DNA of 64,000 nucleotides, taken from Sphingorhabdus sp. Alg239-R122. GTDB taxonomy: Bacteria > Pseudomonadota > Alphaproteobacteria > Sphingomonadales > Sphingomonadaceae. Positions 37,743-47,434 of the stretch are shown here, one piece after another. The position numbers and the translations under genes were made by a program. The stretch covers positions 22,406-86,405 of the forward strand of contig NZ_UNRC01000008.1 in NCBI RefSeq assembly GCF_900537065.1. The letters are read 5' to 3'. Position 1 is the first letter of the stretch. The number at the start of each line of letters is the position of its first letter. Below the pieces are notes generated by a model that saw only the letters and a program-made list of their open reading frames with translations, did no database searches and was not told the DNA's origin.

Positions 37743-38540
37743 TCAACCTTCCAAGGTTTTATCTATCACAGGACACGTTTTGGGCAAAAATTCGATTGCG
37801 TAACTATCTGTTTGATAACGGATCACGCGCGGAAAATTTCTGACTTTGTTTTTTGTAATCCAGTACCTGCCGCCACTGGCATTGGGCCCTGGTGGGTACA
37901 CATCCCCAATCTGTTCGTGCAGCCATTTCACATCAATCCAGTTTACTGCCACTTCCTGACCATTATGCTCGATCACTTCTTCTCCAACCTTGCTAGCAGT
38001 AATCATATAAGAGGCATTAAAGTTGGTCATAAGTGCCTGCAAACTATAGGAGCCTTTGGTAAAATCTAGCGCTGAAAGCGGTATTCCCAAGATCATCGCA
38101 TCATACATTTTTGATGATAGCATGCCTTCTTTTTCAATGTTTTTGCCTTGTTGAAAGATATTTGCCTTATAGCCATTATCATCAAATACCCATTGCTGAT
38201 GAGCCAATACTTCTCCGCTGGGTGCCTTGAATGTCCGTTCTGTGCGGAGCGGTGCAAGCGACGAACGATCAATATAGTATACAGCCTTATTACTGATATC
38301 GTTGGGCAGTTTTGATGTATGTTCGATGCGCAATATGTGCTTACCGATAATCGTGGCCTCTTCGGTCAAGGGTTCGCCAGCTTGCCATTCGCCATTTTGA
38401 AAACTGCACTGCGACCATGCAAATTCATAGTCAGATATACTTTCTCCGCGAATTTGGCCATCCGCCATTTGTACCGGAATTGCTGTGCCAGCGGCTGTCA
38501 GCGCAGTCGCAAAAAGAACGGGGGATATAAAACTGATCAC
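37743..38540 (-). CDS. secreted protein of unknown function
   Basis: A GTG at 38540 lies 5 bases after AGGAGG, a near-perfect ribosome site, so it is preferred to the upstream ATG at 38573. The 265-residue product begins VISFISPVLFATALTAAGTA, a signal peptide. The mature part has paired beta-like segments (KAVYYIDRSSLAPLRTERTF, LAHQQWVFDDNGYKANIF) that recall the DUF3108/LolA-like folds of periplasmic carriers; this is tentative. It is divergent from a CadC-like regulator with a 77-base shared promoter region. Confidence 0.7.
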   Translation of the reverse strand: MISFISPVLFATALTAAGTAIPVQMADGQIRGESISDYEFAWSQCSFQNGEWQAGEPLTEEATIIGKHILRIEHTSKLPNDISNKAVYYIDRSSLAPLRTERTFKAPSGEVLAHQQWVFDDNGYKANIFQQGKNIEKEGMLSSKMYDAMILGIPLSALDFTKGSYSLQALMTNFNASYMITASKVGEEVIEHNGQEVAVNWIDVKWLHEQIGDVYPPGPNASGGRYWITKNKVRNFPRVIRYQTDSYAIEFLPKTCPVIDKTLEG

Positions 38541-38617
38541 ATGGACCTCCTGTCGAAAAATATGGTGGTTCAATAGATGGATTTCGCAATTGGCTGAAAA
38601 TCTATTATTGTCTTTTC

Positions 38618-39331
38618 ATGCTGACGAAAATTGCAAATTGGCCGAATCCCGAGATATCCGGCAAGTTCAAAATAAACTATCGCCGTCGGGAAATTCGGCG
38701 CGGTGCACAGCGCTTTGTTTTGCAAAACAGGTCCGTACAAGTTCTAAAATGCTTGATGGATGCCAAACCAGCACTGGTTTTACGGTCGGAACTGATCGAT
38801 CAAATATGGGAGGGCAACCGCCTTACTGGTGAAAAAGGTATCAACCAGGCGCTATGGTCAATCAGGAACGCATTGGGGGATGATGCACGCATGCCTCGGT
38901 TCATTGAAACTGTGCCGCGGAAGGGGTATCGGTGGATTGGTTGGGTTGCTACGGATGAAGATAGGCGCAGGTCATTGTTATCTCGTCCTGTCCTTACGGC
39001 TTTGACAGCGATGCTATTCCTGACCGTTACTGGTTCCCAAAATGGCAGTAATATTTTGAGCTATAGCCAGGCAGAGGCTATCTTGTCGCCTGACGGTATT
39101 GGCAAAGCCTATTTTTCCGGCCGCGATATTATCGTCGAGCGCGGGAGTGCGCAAAGATACATTCTGAAACCTGCTGGCACAAAGTCATTTGGTATGCCGA
39201 CATATTCACCGGATGGTAGTAGTCTGGCTTTTACGACCAGTTTGGATGGTCGTTGTGAGTTGGTCGTGCTGGAATTTTCCACGCGGACATATGAAAAATT
39301 TGCACCTTGTCCGGTACAAACATCCTCATAA
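38618..39331 (+). CDS. CadC-like membrane transcription regulator
   Basis: The 237-residue protein has an OmpR-type winged helix at about 20-110 (FVLQNRSVQVLKCLMDAKPA, LRSELIDQIWEGN, INQALWSIRNALGDD, ETVPRKGYRWIG), one membrane segment at about 125-140, and a short periplasmic part with a single PD40/TolB-like repeat (FGMPTYSPDGSSLAF). In CadC-type regulators the outer domain senses a signal and the inner domain activates nearby genes. The outer part is much shorter than a full propeller. The secreted protein transcribed away from it is the likely target. Confidence 0.82.
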   Translation: MLTKIANWPNPEISGKFKINYRRREIRRGAQRFVLQNRSVQVLKCLMDAKPALVLRSELIDQIWEGNRLTGEKGINQALWSIRNALGDDARMPRFIETVPRKGYRWIGWVATDEDRRRSLLSRPVLTALTAMLFLTVTGSQNGSNILSYSQAEAILSPDGIGKAYFSGRDIIVERGSAQRYILKPAGTKSFGMPTYSPDGSSLAFTTSLDGRCELVVLEFSTRTYEKFAPCPVQTSS

Positions 39332-39334
39332 CCG

Positions 39335-40987
39335 TCATTTGTTGCGCAAACCACTTACCGTCACGCCGCTGGCGGCGATCTGTTCGATGTCGGTTTTCAG
39401 GTGCAGTAGCTTGATACCTTTATGCTGCATTGCTTCGGCAAGGGCAGGGGCAAATTCTTCAGTTTTCTCCACCGTCACCGTCCATGCACCAAAGGATTTG
39501 CCGAACAGGGCGAAGTCAGGGTTTTTGAGGTCTGTACCTGATAGCCGCGTGGGGTATTCGCGCTCCTGATGCATGCGGATTGTGCCGTATGTGCTGTTGT
39601 CGACGATAATCACCAACATATTACAACCATATTGTGCAGCAGTGGCGAGTTCTTGTCCATTCATCAGGAAATCGCCGTCACCTGCTACTGCAATCACTGT
39701 ACGTTCAGGATGGCGCAGCGCGGCGGCAACGGCGGCGGGGACACCGTATCCCATTGCGCCTGCAGTTGGTGCGAGTTGGCTCGGCATCTGGCCATAATGC
39801 CAATAGCGATGCCACCAACCGGAAAAATTGCCCGCGCCGTTGCAGATAATGCTGTCGAGCGAGAGGGTGTCGCGCATGGTAGCAACGCACTGACCAAGAT
39901 CGAGCATGGCTCCGCTTGGCCTTGGTGTGGACCATTCCAGCCATTCGGCATGCGCCTGAGCGCCCGCATCGAAACTAAGCAGGTCATGGTCCCATAGCGC
40001 CGCACTTTCGGCAAATTCATTCATGTCTGCGCAGATCGGCAGGTCAGTGCGGTAGATATGATCCAGTTCATTGGGGTCCGGGTGGACATGCACCAGTGTC
40101 TGGCCGGGATGGTCCGGCGTGATGAGTGTAAAGCCATCAGTCGTAGCTTCGCCGAGCCTTGCACCTACCGCCAGCACCAAATCGGCATTTTTGACACGCT
40201 CAATGAGCTTGGGGTTCGGGCCATAGCCCAGGTTCCCGGCATAGACGCTGCTGTCATTGGCTATTGCATCCTGCCGCCGGAAAGCCGCCGCCACTGGCAG
40301 GCCGATATTTTCAGCAAACTGCTGGAAATGGTCACGCGCCTTGGGTGTCCAGCCCGCACCGCCGATAATGGCGATCGGGTCAGTCGCATCAGCGAGCAGG
40401 TCGGTGAGCGCGATCATGGCATCGGGGCAAAGCGGCTGGGCAGGTGCGTTGATTTTCGGGCGGTCCAGCGCTTCCACCTCATCGCACAGCATGTCTTCAG
40501 GGAGTGCGATAACGACAGGGCCAGGGCGGCCCGACATGGCGACGCTATAGGCGCGGGCGATATATTCGGGAATGCGTGCGGCATCTTCGATCCGCGTACT
40601 CCATTTGGAAAGTGGTGCGAACATGGCGGGCAGGTCGACTTCCTGAAACCCTTCGCGGTCGCGGTCGCCGCGTGCAACATCGCCGATAAACAGGATCATC
40701 GGAATGCTGTCCTGCATCGCGACATGCACGCCGATACTCGCATTGGTTGCGCCAGGGCCGCGGGTTACGAAGGCGATGCCGGGCTGCTGTATCATGGCAC
40801 CATCAGCGGCGGCCATAAATGTAACCCCGCCTTCCTGACGGCAGACTATGGTTTCGATTTCGGGCGCATCATGCAGCGCGTCCAGCACGGCAAGAAAGCT
40901 CTCTCCCGGAACAGTAAACAGCCGGTTACAGCCTTGCGTGACAAGCTGATCCACTAATATGCGGCCGCCAGTGCGTGTGTCGGTCAT
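39335..40987 (-). CDS. thiamine-diphosphate enzyme, acetolactate-synthase-like
   Basis: The start at 40987 (MTDTRTGGRILVDQLVTQGC, preceded by AAGGA) gives 550 residues. The ThDP catalytic Glu lies in IVCRQEGGVTFMAAADG and the ThDP/Mg motif is VAGDGDFLMNGQELATAAQY. It resembles the catalytic subunit of acetolactate synthase, but the relatives include oxalyl-CoA, benzoylformate and sulfoacetaldehyde enzymes. No small regulatory subunit is adjacent. It is 10 bases downstream of the aldehyde dehydrogenase, so the two are co-transcribed and may decarboxylate and then oxidise the same metabolite. Confidence 0.85.
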   Translation of the reverse strand: MTDTRTGGRILVDQLVTQGCNRLFTVPGESFLAVLDALHDAPEIETIVCRQEGGVTFMAAADGAMIQQPGIAFVTRGPGATNASIGVHVAMQDSIPMILFIGDVARGDRDREGFQEVDLPAMFAPLSKWSTRIEDAARIPEYIARAYSVAMSGRPGPVVIALPEDMLCDEVEALDRPKINAPAQPLCPDAMIALTDLLADATDPIAIIGGAGWTPKARDHFQQFAENIGLPVAAAFRRQDAIANDSSVYAGNLGYGPNPKLIERVKNADLVLAVGARLGEATTDGFTLITPDHPGQTLVHVHPDPNELDHIYRTDLPICADMNEFAESAALWDHDLLSFDAGAQAHAEWLEWSTPRPSGAMLDLGQCVATMRDTLSLDSIICNGAGNFSGWWHRYWHYGQMPSQLAPTAGAMGYGVPAAVAAALRHPERTVIAVAGDGDFLMNGQELATAAQYGCNMLVIIVDNSTYGTIRMHQEREYPTRLSGTDLKNPDFALFGKSFGAWTVTVEKTEEFAPALAEAMQHKGIKLLHLKTDIEQIAASGVTVSGLRNK

Positions 40988-40997
40988 GCAGATTTCC

Positions 40998-42434
40998 TTA
41001 TGCCTGATGCACGGCTTTGGTGACGAGATAGGCTTCCAAGCCTTCAATGGCATCTTCGCTGCCATAGCCGGACTGTTTCATCCCGCCAAACGGTGTATCA
41101 ACACCGCTGATGCCAACAGTATTGATGCCGACCATCCCGGCCTCAATCATGTCACCCAGTTTATTTGCCTGTCGCCCGTTTTCACTAAAGGCAAAGGCCG
41201 CCAATCCAAACGGCAGGCGGTTGGCCTGTTCAATCGCTTCGTCGAATGTGTCAAATGGCCGCATCATGGCAACGGGCCCGAACGGTTCATTATTCATGAT
41301 CTGCGCTTCCAGCGGTACATCGGCCAGCACGGTAGGGCGGAAGAAAAAGCCTTCATTGCCTATTCGGTCACCACCAGTTGTAACGCGCGCACCCTTGTCG
41401 CGAGCATCGCTGACTAACTGCTCAATTGCATCGGGACGGCGGATATTTGCCAGCGGTCCGATTTGCGAGGCATCATCCATTCCGCTGCCGACCTGCATCG
41501 CTTCGGTACGTTTGGTGAATTCGTCCACGAACCGGTTATAAATACCTGATTGCACGTAAAAACGTGTCGGGCTCACACAGACTTGACCTGCATTGCGGAA
41601 TTTTTGCGGCTGGATGATATCCAACGTGCGATCAAGATCGCAATCGTCGAACACCAGCACAGGCGCGTGCCCGCCCAGTTCCATGGTGTGGCGTTTGACT
41701 GTGTCTGCGCACAATTTAATTAGATGCTTGCCAACCGGAACCGAGCCGGTGAAGCTGACTTTGCGGATAATGGGTGATGCGATCAGGTGGCTGCTCACCA
41801 TATCAGGAACGCCGAATACCAGCTGTGCCACATTGCCAGGCACACCCGCATCGATAACGCACTGCATCAACGCGACAGCGCAAGCAGGCGTTTCTTCGGG
41901 GGGCTTGCAGATGATGGAGCAGCCGGCGGCGAGTGCCGGAGCCAGCTTGCGTGCCATCAGGAAAAGCGGGAAGTTCCACGGGCTGAATGCTGCCACCGGT
42001 CCCACGGGCTGACCCAGCACGACCGAGCGCTGTCCAGGCTGACGCACCAGAACGCGGCCATAGCTGCGCTTGGCTTCTTCGGCGAACCATTCGAACAGCC
42101 CTGCTGAACCCAGTATTTCGCCCATCGCTTCACGTAGCGGCTTGCCTTGTTCCATCGTGAGCAGGGGAGCGATATCCTTGACGCGCTCGCGCAAGTTCTG
42201 CGCCACCTGTCGCAATATCGCACCGCGTTCGTTTACGTCACGTGCGCGCCACTCGGCAAAGCCGGTTTCGCTGGCCTCCAGTGCGCGGTCAAGGTCATCT
42301 TTGGTGGCGAGCGGAAGCTGAGCGATTGTCTCGCCTGTCGCCGGATTGATGACCATATGCGTATCGCGCGATCCTGTCTCCAGCCATTCGCCGTCAATAT
42401 GCATAGGTAGTTTTTTGGGATAGCTGACTGTCAT
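40998..42434 (-). CDS. succinate-semialdehyde-type NAD(P) aldehyde dehydrogenase
   Basis: The 478-residue ALDH shows INPATGETIAQLPLATKDD, VAAFSPWNFPLFLMARKLAP, the NAD-binding SFTGSVPVGKHLI, the general base in MELGGHAPVLVFDD and the catalytic Cys in FRNAGQVCVSPTRFYV. The closest general match is the GabD/succinate-semialdehyde group. The aldehyde cannot be named; the ThDP enzyme downstream could supply it from a 2-oxoacid. Operon of two on the minus strand. Confidence 0.9.
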   Translation of the reverse strand: MTVSYPKKLPMHIDGEWLETGSRDTHMVINPATGETIAQLPLATKDDLDRALEASETGFAEWRARDVNERGAILRQVAQNLRERVKDIAPLLTMEQGKPLREAMGEILGSAGLFEWFAEEAKRSYGRVLVRQPGQRSVVLGQPVGPVAAFSPWNFPLFLMARKLAPALAAGCSIICKPPEETPACAVALMQCVIDAGVPGNVAQLVFGVPDMVSSHLIASPIIRKVSFTGSVPVGKHLIKLCADTVKRHTMELGGHAPVLVFDDCDLDRTLDIIQPQKFRNAGQVCVSPTRFYVQSGIYNRFVDEFTKRTEAMQVGSGMDDASQIGPLANIRRPDAIEQLVSDARDKGARVTTGGDRIGNEGFFFRPTVLADVPLEAQIMNNEPFGPVAMMRPFDTFDEAIEQANRLPFGLAAFAFSENGRQANKLGDMIEAGMVGINTVGISGVDTPFGGMKQSGYGSEDAIEGLEAYLVTKAVHQA

Positions 42435-42588
42435 TGCAGGGACTCCGGATCGCTGGTTTCTTGTGCAACCAAATCCCTAAAACAGTTGACGCGGCGGGGC
42501 AATGACAGTCATCTGCATAAAGTGAAAATAATAATGCAGGCATGTCAAAGCGCTGCTTTGCCAAGAGCAGTACAAAAGGAGGAATGCC

Positions 42589-43512
42589 ATGGAATTAGTA
42601 GCAAGCGGACTTCGTTTTCCAGAGGGGCCCATCGCGATGGCGGATGGCAGCGTGGTACTGGTCGAAATAGAGGCAGGACGCATTACGCGCGTGGCCGAAG
42701 ATGGGACAAAGTCGGTTATTGCCACACCGGGCGGCGGCCCCAATGGCGCGGCGATTGGCCCTGATGGCAAGCTATATATCTGCAACAACGGTGGCTTTCA
42801 TTATATAAATGGCGGCACTGACGAAGCACCTTTCCTCGTTCCTCATGGCCAATCGGACGATTATTCAGGCGGACGGATTGAACGGATTGATATCGGTACG
42901 GGCGAGGTCGAGATTCTTTATAAAGATGGCGACTTTGGATGCAGTCTGCGCGGTCCCAATGACATCGTGTTCGATCAGGCGGGCGGCTTCTGGTTCACTG
43001 ACCATGGTAAGAACCGTCCGCGTGAGCGTGATGTAACCGGGGTATTTTATGCAAAGGCGGATGGAAGCCTTTTGAAGGAGGTGATTTTCCCGTCCGAAAA
43101 CCCCAATGGCATTGGCCTGTCTCCGGATGGAAAACGACTTTATGTGGCCGAAACCTATACCTGCAAACTCTATGTCTATAATATAGGTGAACCAGGAGAA
43201 GTCATTTTTGATCAGGGCCTTTTGGGAGATAGCGGACAGTTTTTATATTCTCCGGCAGGATACAGGTTTTTTGACAGCCTGGCTGTAGATGGCGATGGCA
43301 ATATCTGTGTGGCGACGATCGGTGAATGCGGCATCAGCGTGATTTCACCGGACGGCGAACTGGTTGAATTTGTGGCGACAGACGACCCATTCACCACAAA
43401 TATATGCTTTGGCGGACCCGATCTACGCACCGCCTATATCACCCTGTCTGCCACCGGGCGGCTTGTCAAAATGGACTGGCCGCGTGAAGGGCTGAAGCTG
43501 AATTATCCATGA
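42589..43512 (+). CDS. SMP-30/gluconolactonase-family lactonase
   Basis: The ATG at 42589 follows AAAGGAGGA and opens a 307-residue six-bladed propeller: LRFPEGPIAMADGSVVLVEI with the metal-binding Glu, CSLRGPNDIVFDQAGGFWFT, NPNGIGLSPDGKRLYVAETY and FDSLAVDGDGNICVA with the metal-binding Asp. Members hydrolyse sugar lactones. It overlaps the HAD gene (ATGA), and faces an aldonolactone-oxidase-like flavoprotein, which suggests sugar-acid lactone metabolism. Confidence 0.92.
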   Translation: MELVASGLRFPEGPIAMADGSVVLVEIEAGRITRVAEDGTKSVIATPGGGPNGAAIGPDGKLYICNNGGFHYINGGTDEAPFLVPHGQSDDYSGGRIERIDIGTGEVEILYKDGDFGCSLRGPNDIVFDQAGGFWFTDHGKNRPRERDVTGVFYAKADGSLLKEVIFPSENPNGIGLSPDGKRLYVAETYTCKLYVYNIGEPGEVIFDQGLLGDSGQFLYSPAGYRFFDSLAVDGDGNICVATIGECGISVISPDGELVEFVATDDPFTTNICFGGPDLRTAYITLSATGRLVKMDWPREGLKLNYP

Positions 43513-44156
43513 GCAGGATCACGACCATCATTTTCGATTTTGGCGGGGTGATTACCTCGTCTCCGTTTGAGGCGTTTAACCGTATGGAGGCAGAGCGCGG
43601 ACTGCCGAAAGATACGGTACGGCGGATCAATTCGGCAAATCCCGACAGCAATGCCTGGGCACGGTTTGAGCGGGCAGAAATCGATGCAGCGGCTTTTGAT
43701 GCGGCTTTTGCAGAGGAAGCTGCAGTGCTCGGGGTCGAGCTCAAAGGTGCAGACGTGTTGGCCTGTCTTGCAGGAGACGTAAGACCCGCCATGGTAGCCG
43801 CACTAGATGATCTGAAGGAGCGCGGATATAGGCTGGGTTGCATCACCAATAATGTACCATCGGGCAAAGGCGCTGGCATGGCGGTGACAGAGGAAAAAGC
43901 GGCTGAGATTGCCGGTATCATGGCGCGATTCGACCATATTATCGAAAGCTCGAAAGCGGGTATCCGCAAACCTAACCCGCGTATCTACCGGATGATGTGC
44001 GATGTGCTGGATGTCATGCCTGACCAGTGCGTCTACCTGGATGACCTGGGCATCAACTGCAAACCTGCCGCGGCAATGGGCATGGTAGCCATCAAGGTGG
44101 CCAGCGGAGAGCAGGCGCTTGCTGATCTAGGCGTCTTGCTGGGCATGAAGCTATAG
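43509..44156 (+). CDS. HAD-superfamily hydrolase-like protein
   Basis: The 215-residue protein shows TTIIFDFGGVITSSPFEAFN, GCITNNVPSG, SSKAGIRKPNPRIYRMM and CVYLDDLGINCKPA: a full HAD fold of the epoxide-hydrolase N-domain/ACAD10 type. In motif I the second Asp of the usual DxD is Gly (DFGG), which lowers the chance that it is a phosphatase, as the acid/base is missing. It is coupled to the lactonase by ATGA. Confidence 0.88.
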   Translation: MSRITTIIFDFGGVITSSPFEAFNRMEAERGLPKDTVRRINSANPDSNAWARFERAEIDAAAFDAAFAEEAAVLGVELKGADVLACLAGDVRPAMVAALDDLKERGYRLGCITNNVPSGKGAGMAVTEEKAAEIAGIMARFDHIIESSKAGIRKPNPRIYRMMCDVLDVMPDQCVYLDDLGINCKPAAAMGMVAIKVASGEQALADLGVLLGMKL

Positions 44157-44166
44157 AATACCCTGT

Positions 44167-45882
44167 TTAAGACAGTGTTCTCCCCATCAGGCGTAACTGC
44201 CAGTATTCGGTAAAGAATATATTATGCGGGTCGCGCGCCGCGCGCAAGGTAAGGAAGTTTGCGAGCTTTGGCAGGTTGTCTTGATAGTACCTGGCCCAGA
44301 ACGGGAAATCATATCCGGGGACAAATTTGCCCCAGTGCAGCCGGAATGGTACATTATTGTCCAGAAAAACATTCCAGTACTGCTGAAAAAACGCGTGCTT
44401 CAGGTTGGGGTCACTGTCATTATTACGGTACCAGAACACATCAAAGCGTACACAACCATGGCAGTATTCATCACTGCCATCAGTATAGGCCGGGTGCAGC
44501 CATGCGCTGCTAGGTGCGCCGCCATAGACTTCGGTGGCATAATATCCCGTCGCAGGGGAACCGGCCGTATCAAACATATCGTTGAGCAGGTTCATGGCGC
44601 GTTCGCTATGTTGGATGGGAATCCATATTTCGGTGAACTCTGTGCCCATCATGACATCATCGGCAGTGTTATCCATGCACAGGCTACGCCAATAATAATC
44701 CTGAAACATGGTAGGTTTGCCGGGTTTGGTCATGGGTTGAAATATGGGTAGGGCATAAGGAAATAATGCGCGGATAATCGATGGGAACAACGCGAATATA
44801 ATGATTGGAATCATCATTATGATGCCGATAACAACTGTAATAAGCCACGACAGAAAAGACGCCAGAAAGCCGCCTATTTTATCTGACCATAGCTTGGCGA
44901 CGTTGCTCCTAAACTGTTTGAAATTACGCCCTATTTTGGGCATTTCCTGAAAAATAGAATTATTCCCTAATGTGGTGAAGAATATGGAAGCGAGCAGTTG
45001 TTCCGCCTGTCCGCCAAGGTCAGGGGTAAATTCCTGATAAGGCGCGGGCATAAAAGCTTCAGGCTGTGCAGCGGGGTTACGCACAGCTTGCCATATGACA
45101 ACACGTTCGGTCTTTTTCTGCGGCCACCACATCATTCGGCTATAGGGTGTCATTTCGAAAAAGCGACGCATGGATGGCTGGGTCGCATCACCAGGTCCAA
45201 ACAGGTCGATCGGGCAATCCGTTTTGGTGATCGATGTGGTCACTTCCTGCCCGTAAATATTATACATAGGCGCGAGTTTGAGGCGTACCTTGGTGACAAT
45301 GCCGAGTAGACCAAGCGACAGCGACATGGCGTCAAATTCTGCATCGCCCTTTTCAACCCAGGTAATATTGCCCGTACCGTCAACCACACGAAAAGCGATA
45401 ACATTGTCGAGCGAGTAAGTGAGCGACCCACCCGCAGATCCTGTAGCGGTAAAGCCGCTTATCGTTTGGTGTGTAATCCCGCCAAGGTCATTTATTGCCC
45501 AGCCTTTCTGGTAAAGCTGGTACAACAGGCTGTTTTCCTGTGTCGAAACGCCAAATGGATCGTCCGGCACCTTGCCCAGATGGATGCCCGCTTCGGCCTC
45601 GGCAATGCCGCCGGCCTCATCAATCCAGTCCAGCGCATACATCTGATCTAGAGCAATATTGATATTGGGTCCCACAGGTGGCTCTGTTTCGCAAATCATA
45701 TTCTGCGGCCTGCCGTCTACGGGATCGGTAAAAATGCTCCAGCCAACCGAATGTCCTGCACCGCGTACACGTACCTGTAAGGCGTTTTCCGCTGCGTACT
45801 TGACCAGTGCGATGACATCGTCTTCATTTTCAGGATGGTAATAGCCGTCTGTCCCTCGTGCGATAATATGCGAGCTCGCCAT
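44167..45882 (-). CDS. FAD-dependent aldonolactone-oxidase-like protein with membrane segment
   Basis: The 571-residue protein combines an FAD_binding_4 domain (VRVRGAGHSVGWSIFTD, ITHQTISGFTATGSAGGSLT, SLGLLGIVTKVRLKLAP) and the C-terminal ALO/GULO motif (RLHWGKFVPGYDFPFW). L-gulonolactone and D-arabinonolactone oxidases share this HWGK motif. Between residues of about 330 and 400 it has a long hydrophobic block (LSWLITVVIGIIMMIPIIIF and on), absent from soluble ALOs, so it is probably membrane-bound. It is convergent with the lactonase-HAD pair. The exact sugar-acid lactone is not known. Confidence 0.8.
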   Translation of the reverse strand: MASSHIIARGTDGYYHPENEDDVIALVKYAAENALQVRVRGAGHSVGWSIFTDPVDGRPQNMICETEPPVGPNINIALDQMYALDWIDEAGGIAEAEAGIHLGKVPDDPFGVSTQENSLLYQLYQKGWAINDLGGITHQTISGFTATGSAGGSLTYSLDNVIAFRVVDGTGNITWVEKGDAEFDAMSLSLGLLGIVTKVRLKLAPMYNIYGQEVTTSITKTDCPIDLFGPGDATQPSMRRFFEMTPYSRMMWWPQKKTERVVIWQAVRNPAAQPEAFMPAPYQEFTPDLGGQAEQLLASIFFTTLGNNSIFQEMPKIGRNFKQFRSNVAKLWSDKIGGFLASFLSWLITVVIGIIMMIPIIIFALFPSIIRALFPYALPIFQPMTKPGKPTMFQDYYWRSLCMDNTADDVMMGTEFTEIWIPIQHSERAMNLLNDMFDTAGSPATGYYATEVYGGAPSSAWLHPAYTDGSDEYCHGCVRFDVFWYRNNDSDPNLKHAFFQQYWNVFLDNNVPFRLHWGKFVPGYDFPFWARYYQDNLPKLANFLTLRAARDPHNIFFTEYWQLRLMGRTLS

Positions 45883-45975
45883 AAATATTCCTCTGTTACA
45901 ATATTTTACACAGTATCATCTTTCGTAGGACTTACCAAGACATCGACATATTCCGACGAATTAAAAACTTTTAAT

Positions 45976-45988
45976 GTATGTGGCATAC
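45976..45988. promoter_or_regulatory. small inverted repeat, possible operator
   Basis: GTATG, three bases, CATAC at 45976-45988 form a perfect inverted repeat in the divergent region between the flavoprotein and the CoA-transferase. It could bind a dimeric repressor of either side; no regulator gene is nearby. Confidence 0.3.
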
Positions 45989-46056
45989 GTATGATTGCGG
46001 CGGCGACCAATCCTCGTTATGAAGTGGTGAAATTCGGTAAAAAAGGTGTCCCCCCT

Positions 46057-46764
46057 ATGAAGAAAATCTACCCTGATGCGGCCGCAGCGCTTGATGGCCT
46101 GCTGTTTGACGGCATGACCATTTGTGCGGGCGGCTTTGGCCTGAGTGGCATTCCCGAGCGCCTGATCGATGCGATCCGTGATAGCGGGGTGAAGGATCTC
46201 ACAATAGCCTCCAATAATGCGGGTATTGATGGTGAAGGGTTGGGCAAGCTGCTGCGTACGCGGCAAGTAAAGAAAATGATCTCCAGCTATGTGGGTGAGA
46301 ATAAGGAATTTGAACGGCAGTTTCTGGCTGGTGAACTGGAAGTTGAGTTTTGTCCACAAGGCACGCTCGCGGAACGCTGCCGTGCGGGTGGTGCGGGTAT
46401 CCCTGGCTTTTATACCAAGACCGGCGTTGGAACGCAGGTGGCCGAAGGCAAAGAGCACAAGGAATTTGATGGCGAGACGTACATCATGGAGCGCGGTATT
46501 TTTGCGGACCTGTGCATTATCAAGGGTTGGCGGGCGGATACAGCCGGCAACCTACAGTTCCGCAAGACGGCGCGTAATTTCAATCAGCCCATGGCAACAG
46601 CAGGCAAGATCTGTGTGGCTGAGGTCGAGGAAATTGTCGAACCTGGTCAGATTGATCCTGACGCGATTCACCTGCCGAGCATCTATGTGAAGCGCATGAT
46701 TAATGGATCGCCCTATGACAAGAAAATCGAATTCGTGACAACACGCGAGCGGGAGACAGCATAA
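46057..46764 (+). CDS. scoA: 3-oxoacid CoA-transferase subunit A
   Basis: The start at 46057 ([20 protein letters not shown]) gives 235 residues; upstream frame to 45835 is non-coding. The glycine-rich [18 protein letters not shown] and [32 protein letters not shown] and [10 protein letters not shown] are the family's CoA-binding and assembly motifs. With subunit B it transfers CoA from succinyl-CoA to acetoacetate. The stop and the next start share one base (TAATG). Confidence 0.95.
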   Translation: MKKIYPDAAAALDGLLFDGMTICAGGFGLSGIPERLIDAIRDSGVKDLTIASNNAGIDGEGLGKLLRTRQVKKMISSYVGENKEFERQFLAGELEVEFCPQGTLAERCRAGGAGIPGFYTKTGVGTQVAEGKEHKEFDGETYIMERGIFADLCIIKGWRADTAGNLQFRKTARNFNQPMATAGKICVAEVEEIVEPGQIDPDAIHLPSIYVKRMINGSPYDKKIEFVTTRERETA

Positions 46765-47420
46765 TGAATGACGCAAGAAAAGGCTGGGACCGCAACGAAA
46801 TGGCGGCGCGCGCCGCAAAGGAGCTGGAAGACGGTTACTATGTCAATCTGGGAATTGGTATCCCGACACTGGTAGCCAATCATATCCCGGATGGTGTCGA
46901 AGTGACTCTGCAATCCGAAAATGGCATGCTGGGTATCGGGCCTTTCCCGTATGGAGGTGAAGAAGATCCAGATCTGATCAACGCGGGTAAGCAGACCATC
47001 AGTGAATTGCCGCAATCGAGCTATTTCAGCAGTTCTGACAGTTTTGCGATGATCCGCGGCGGGCATATCGACCTGACTGTGCTGGGCGCGATGGAAGTTG
47101 CGGAAAATGGTGATATTGCCAACTGGATGATCCCTGGAAAGATGATCAAGGGCATGGGCGGTGCAATGGATCTGGTCGCGGGCGTCAAGAAAATCATTGT
47201 CGTGATGGACCATTCGAGCAAGGCAGGCGATCCCAAGTTCATTCCCGAATGCACCCTGCCACTGACAGGACAGAATGTGGTCGATATGATTATCACCAAC
47301 CTGTGCGTTTTCCGGCGCGACGACCATGACAGCGTGTTCAGACTGGTCGAACTGGCACCTGGCGTGACTGCTGAAGATGTCGCTGCGCAAACCACGGCGG
47401 AATATGAGGTGGCTGTTTAA
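46764..47420 (+). CDS. scoB: 3-oxoacid CoA-transferase subunit B
   Basis: The 218-residue protein has [20 protein letters not shown], the catalytic Glu in [33 protein letters not shown] and [14 protein letters not shown]. It forms the catalytic half of the succinyl-CoA:acetoacetate transferase. It is directly coupled to subunit A and is followed by an epimerase 14 bases later. Confidence 0.96.
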   Translation: MNDARKGWDRNEMAARAAKELEDGYYVNLGIGIPTLVANHIPDGVEVTLQSENGMLGIGPFPYGGEEDPDLINAGKQTISELPQSSYFSSSDSFAMIRGGHIDLTVLGAMEVAENGDIANWMIPGKMIKGMGGAMDLVAGVKKIIVVMDHSSKAGDPKFIPECTLPLTGQNVVDMIITNLCVFRRDDHDSVFRLVELAPGVTAEDVAAQTTAEYEVAV

Positions 47421-47434
47421 GGGCAGGTTTGTCG

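Noticed and set aside
40058..40957. A 299-codon plus-strand frame antisense to the ThDP enzyme
   Set aside because: The opposite strand encodes a clear ThDP enzyme over its whole length; the frame has no family features.
44167..45882. Two separate genes split by the hydrophobic block
   Set aside because: The frame is continuous, and the C-terminal HWGK domain has no start of its own.
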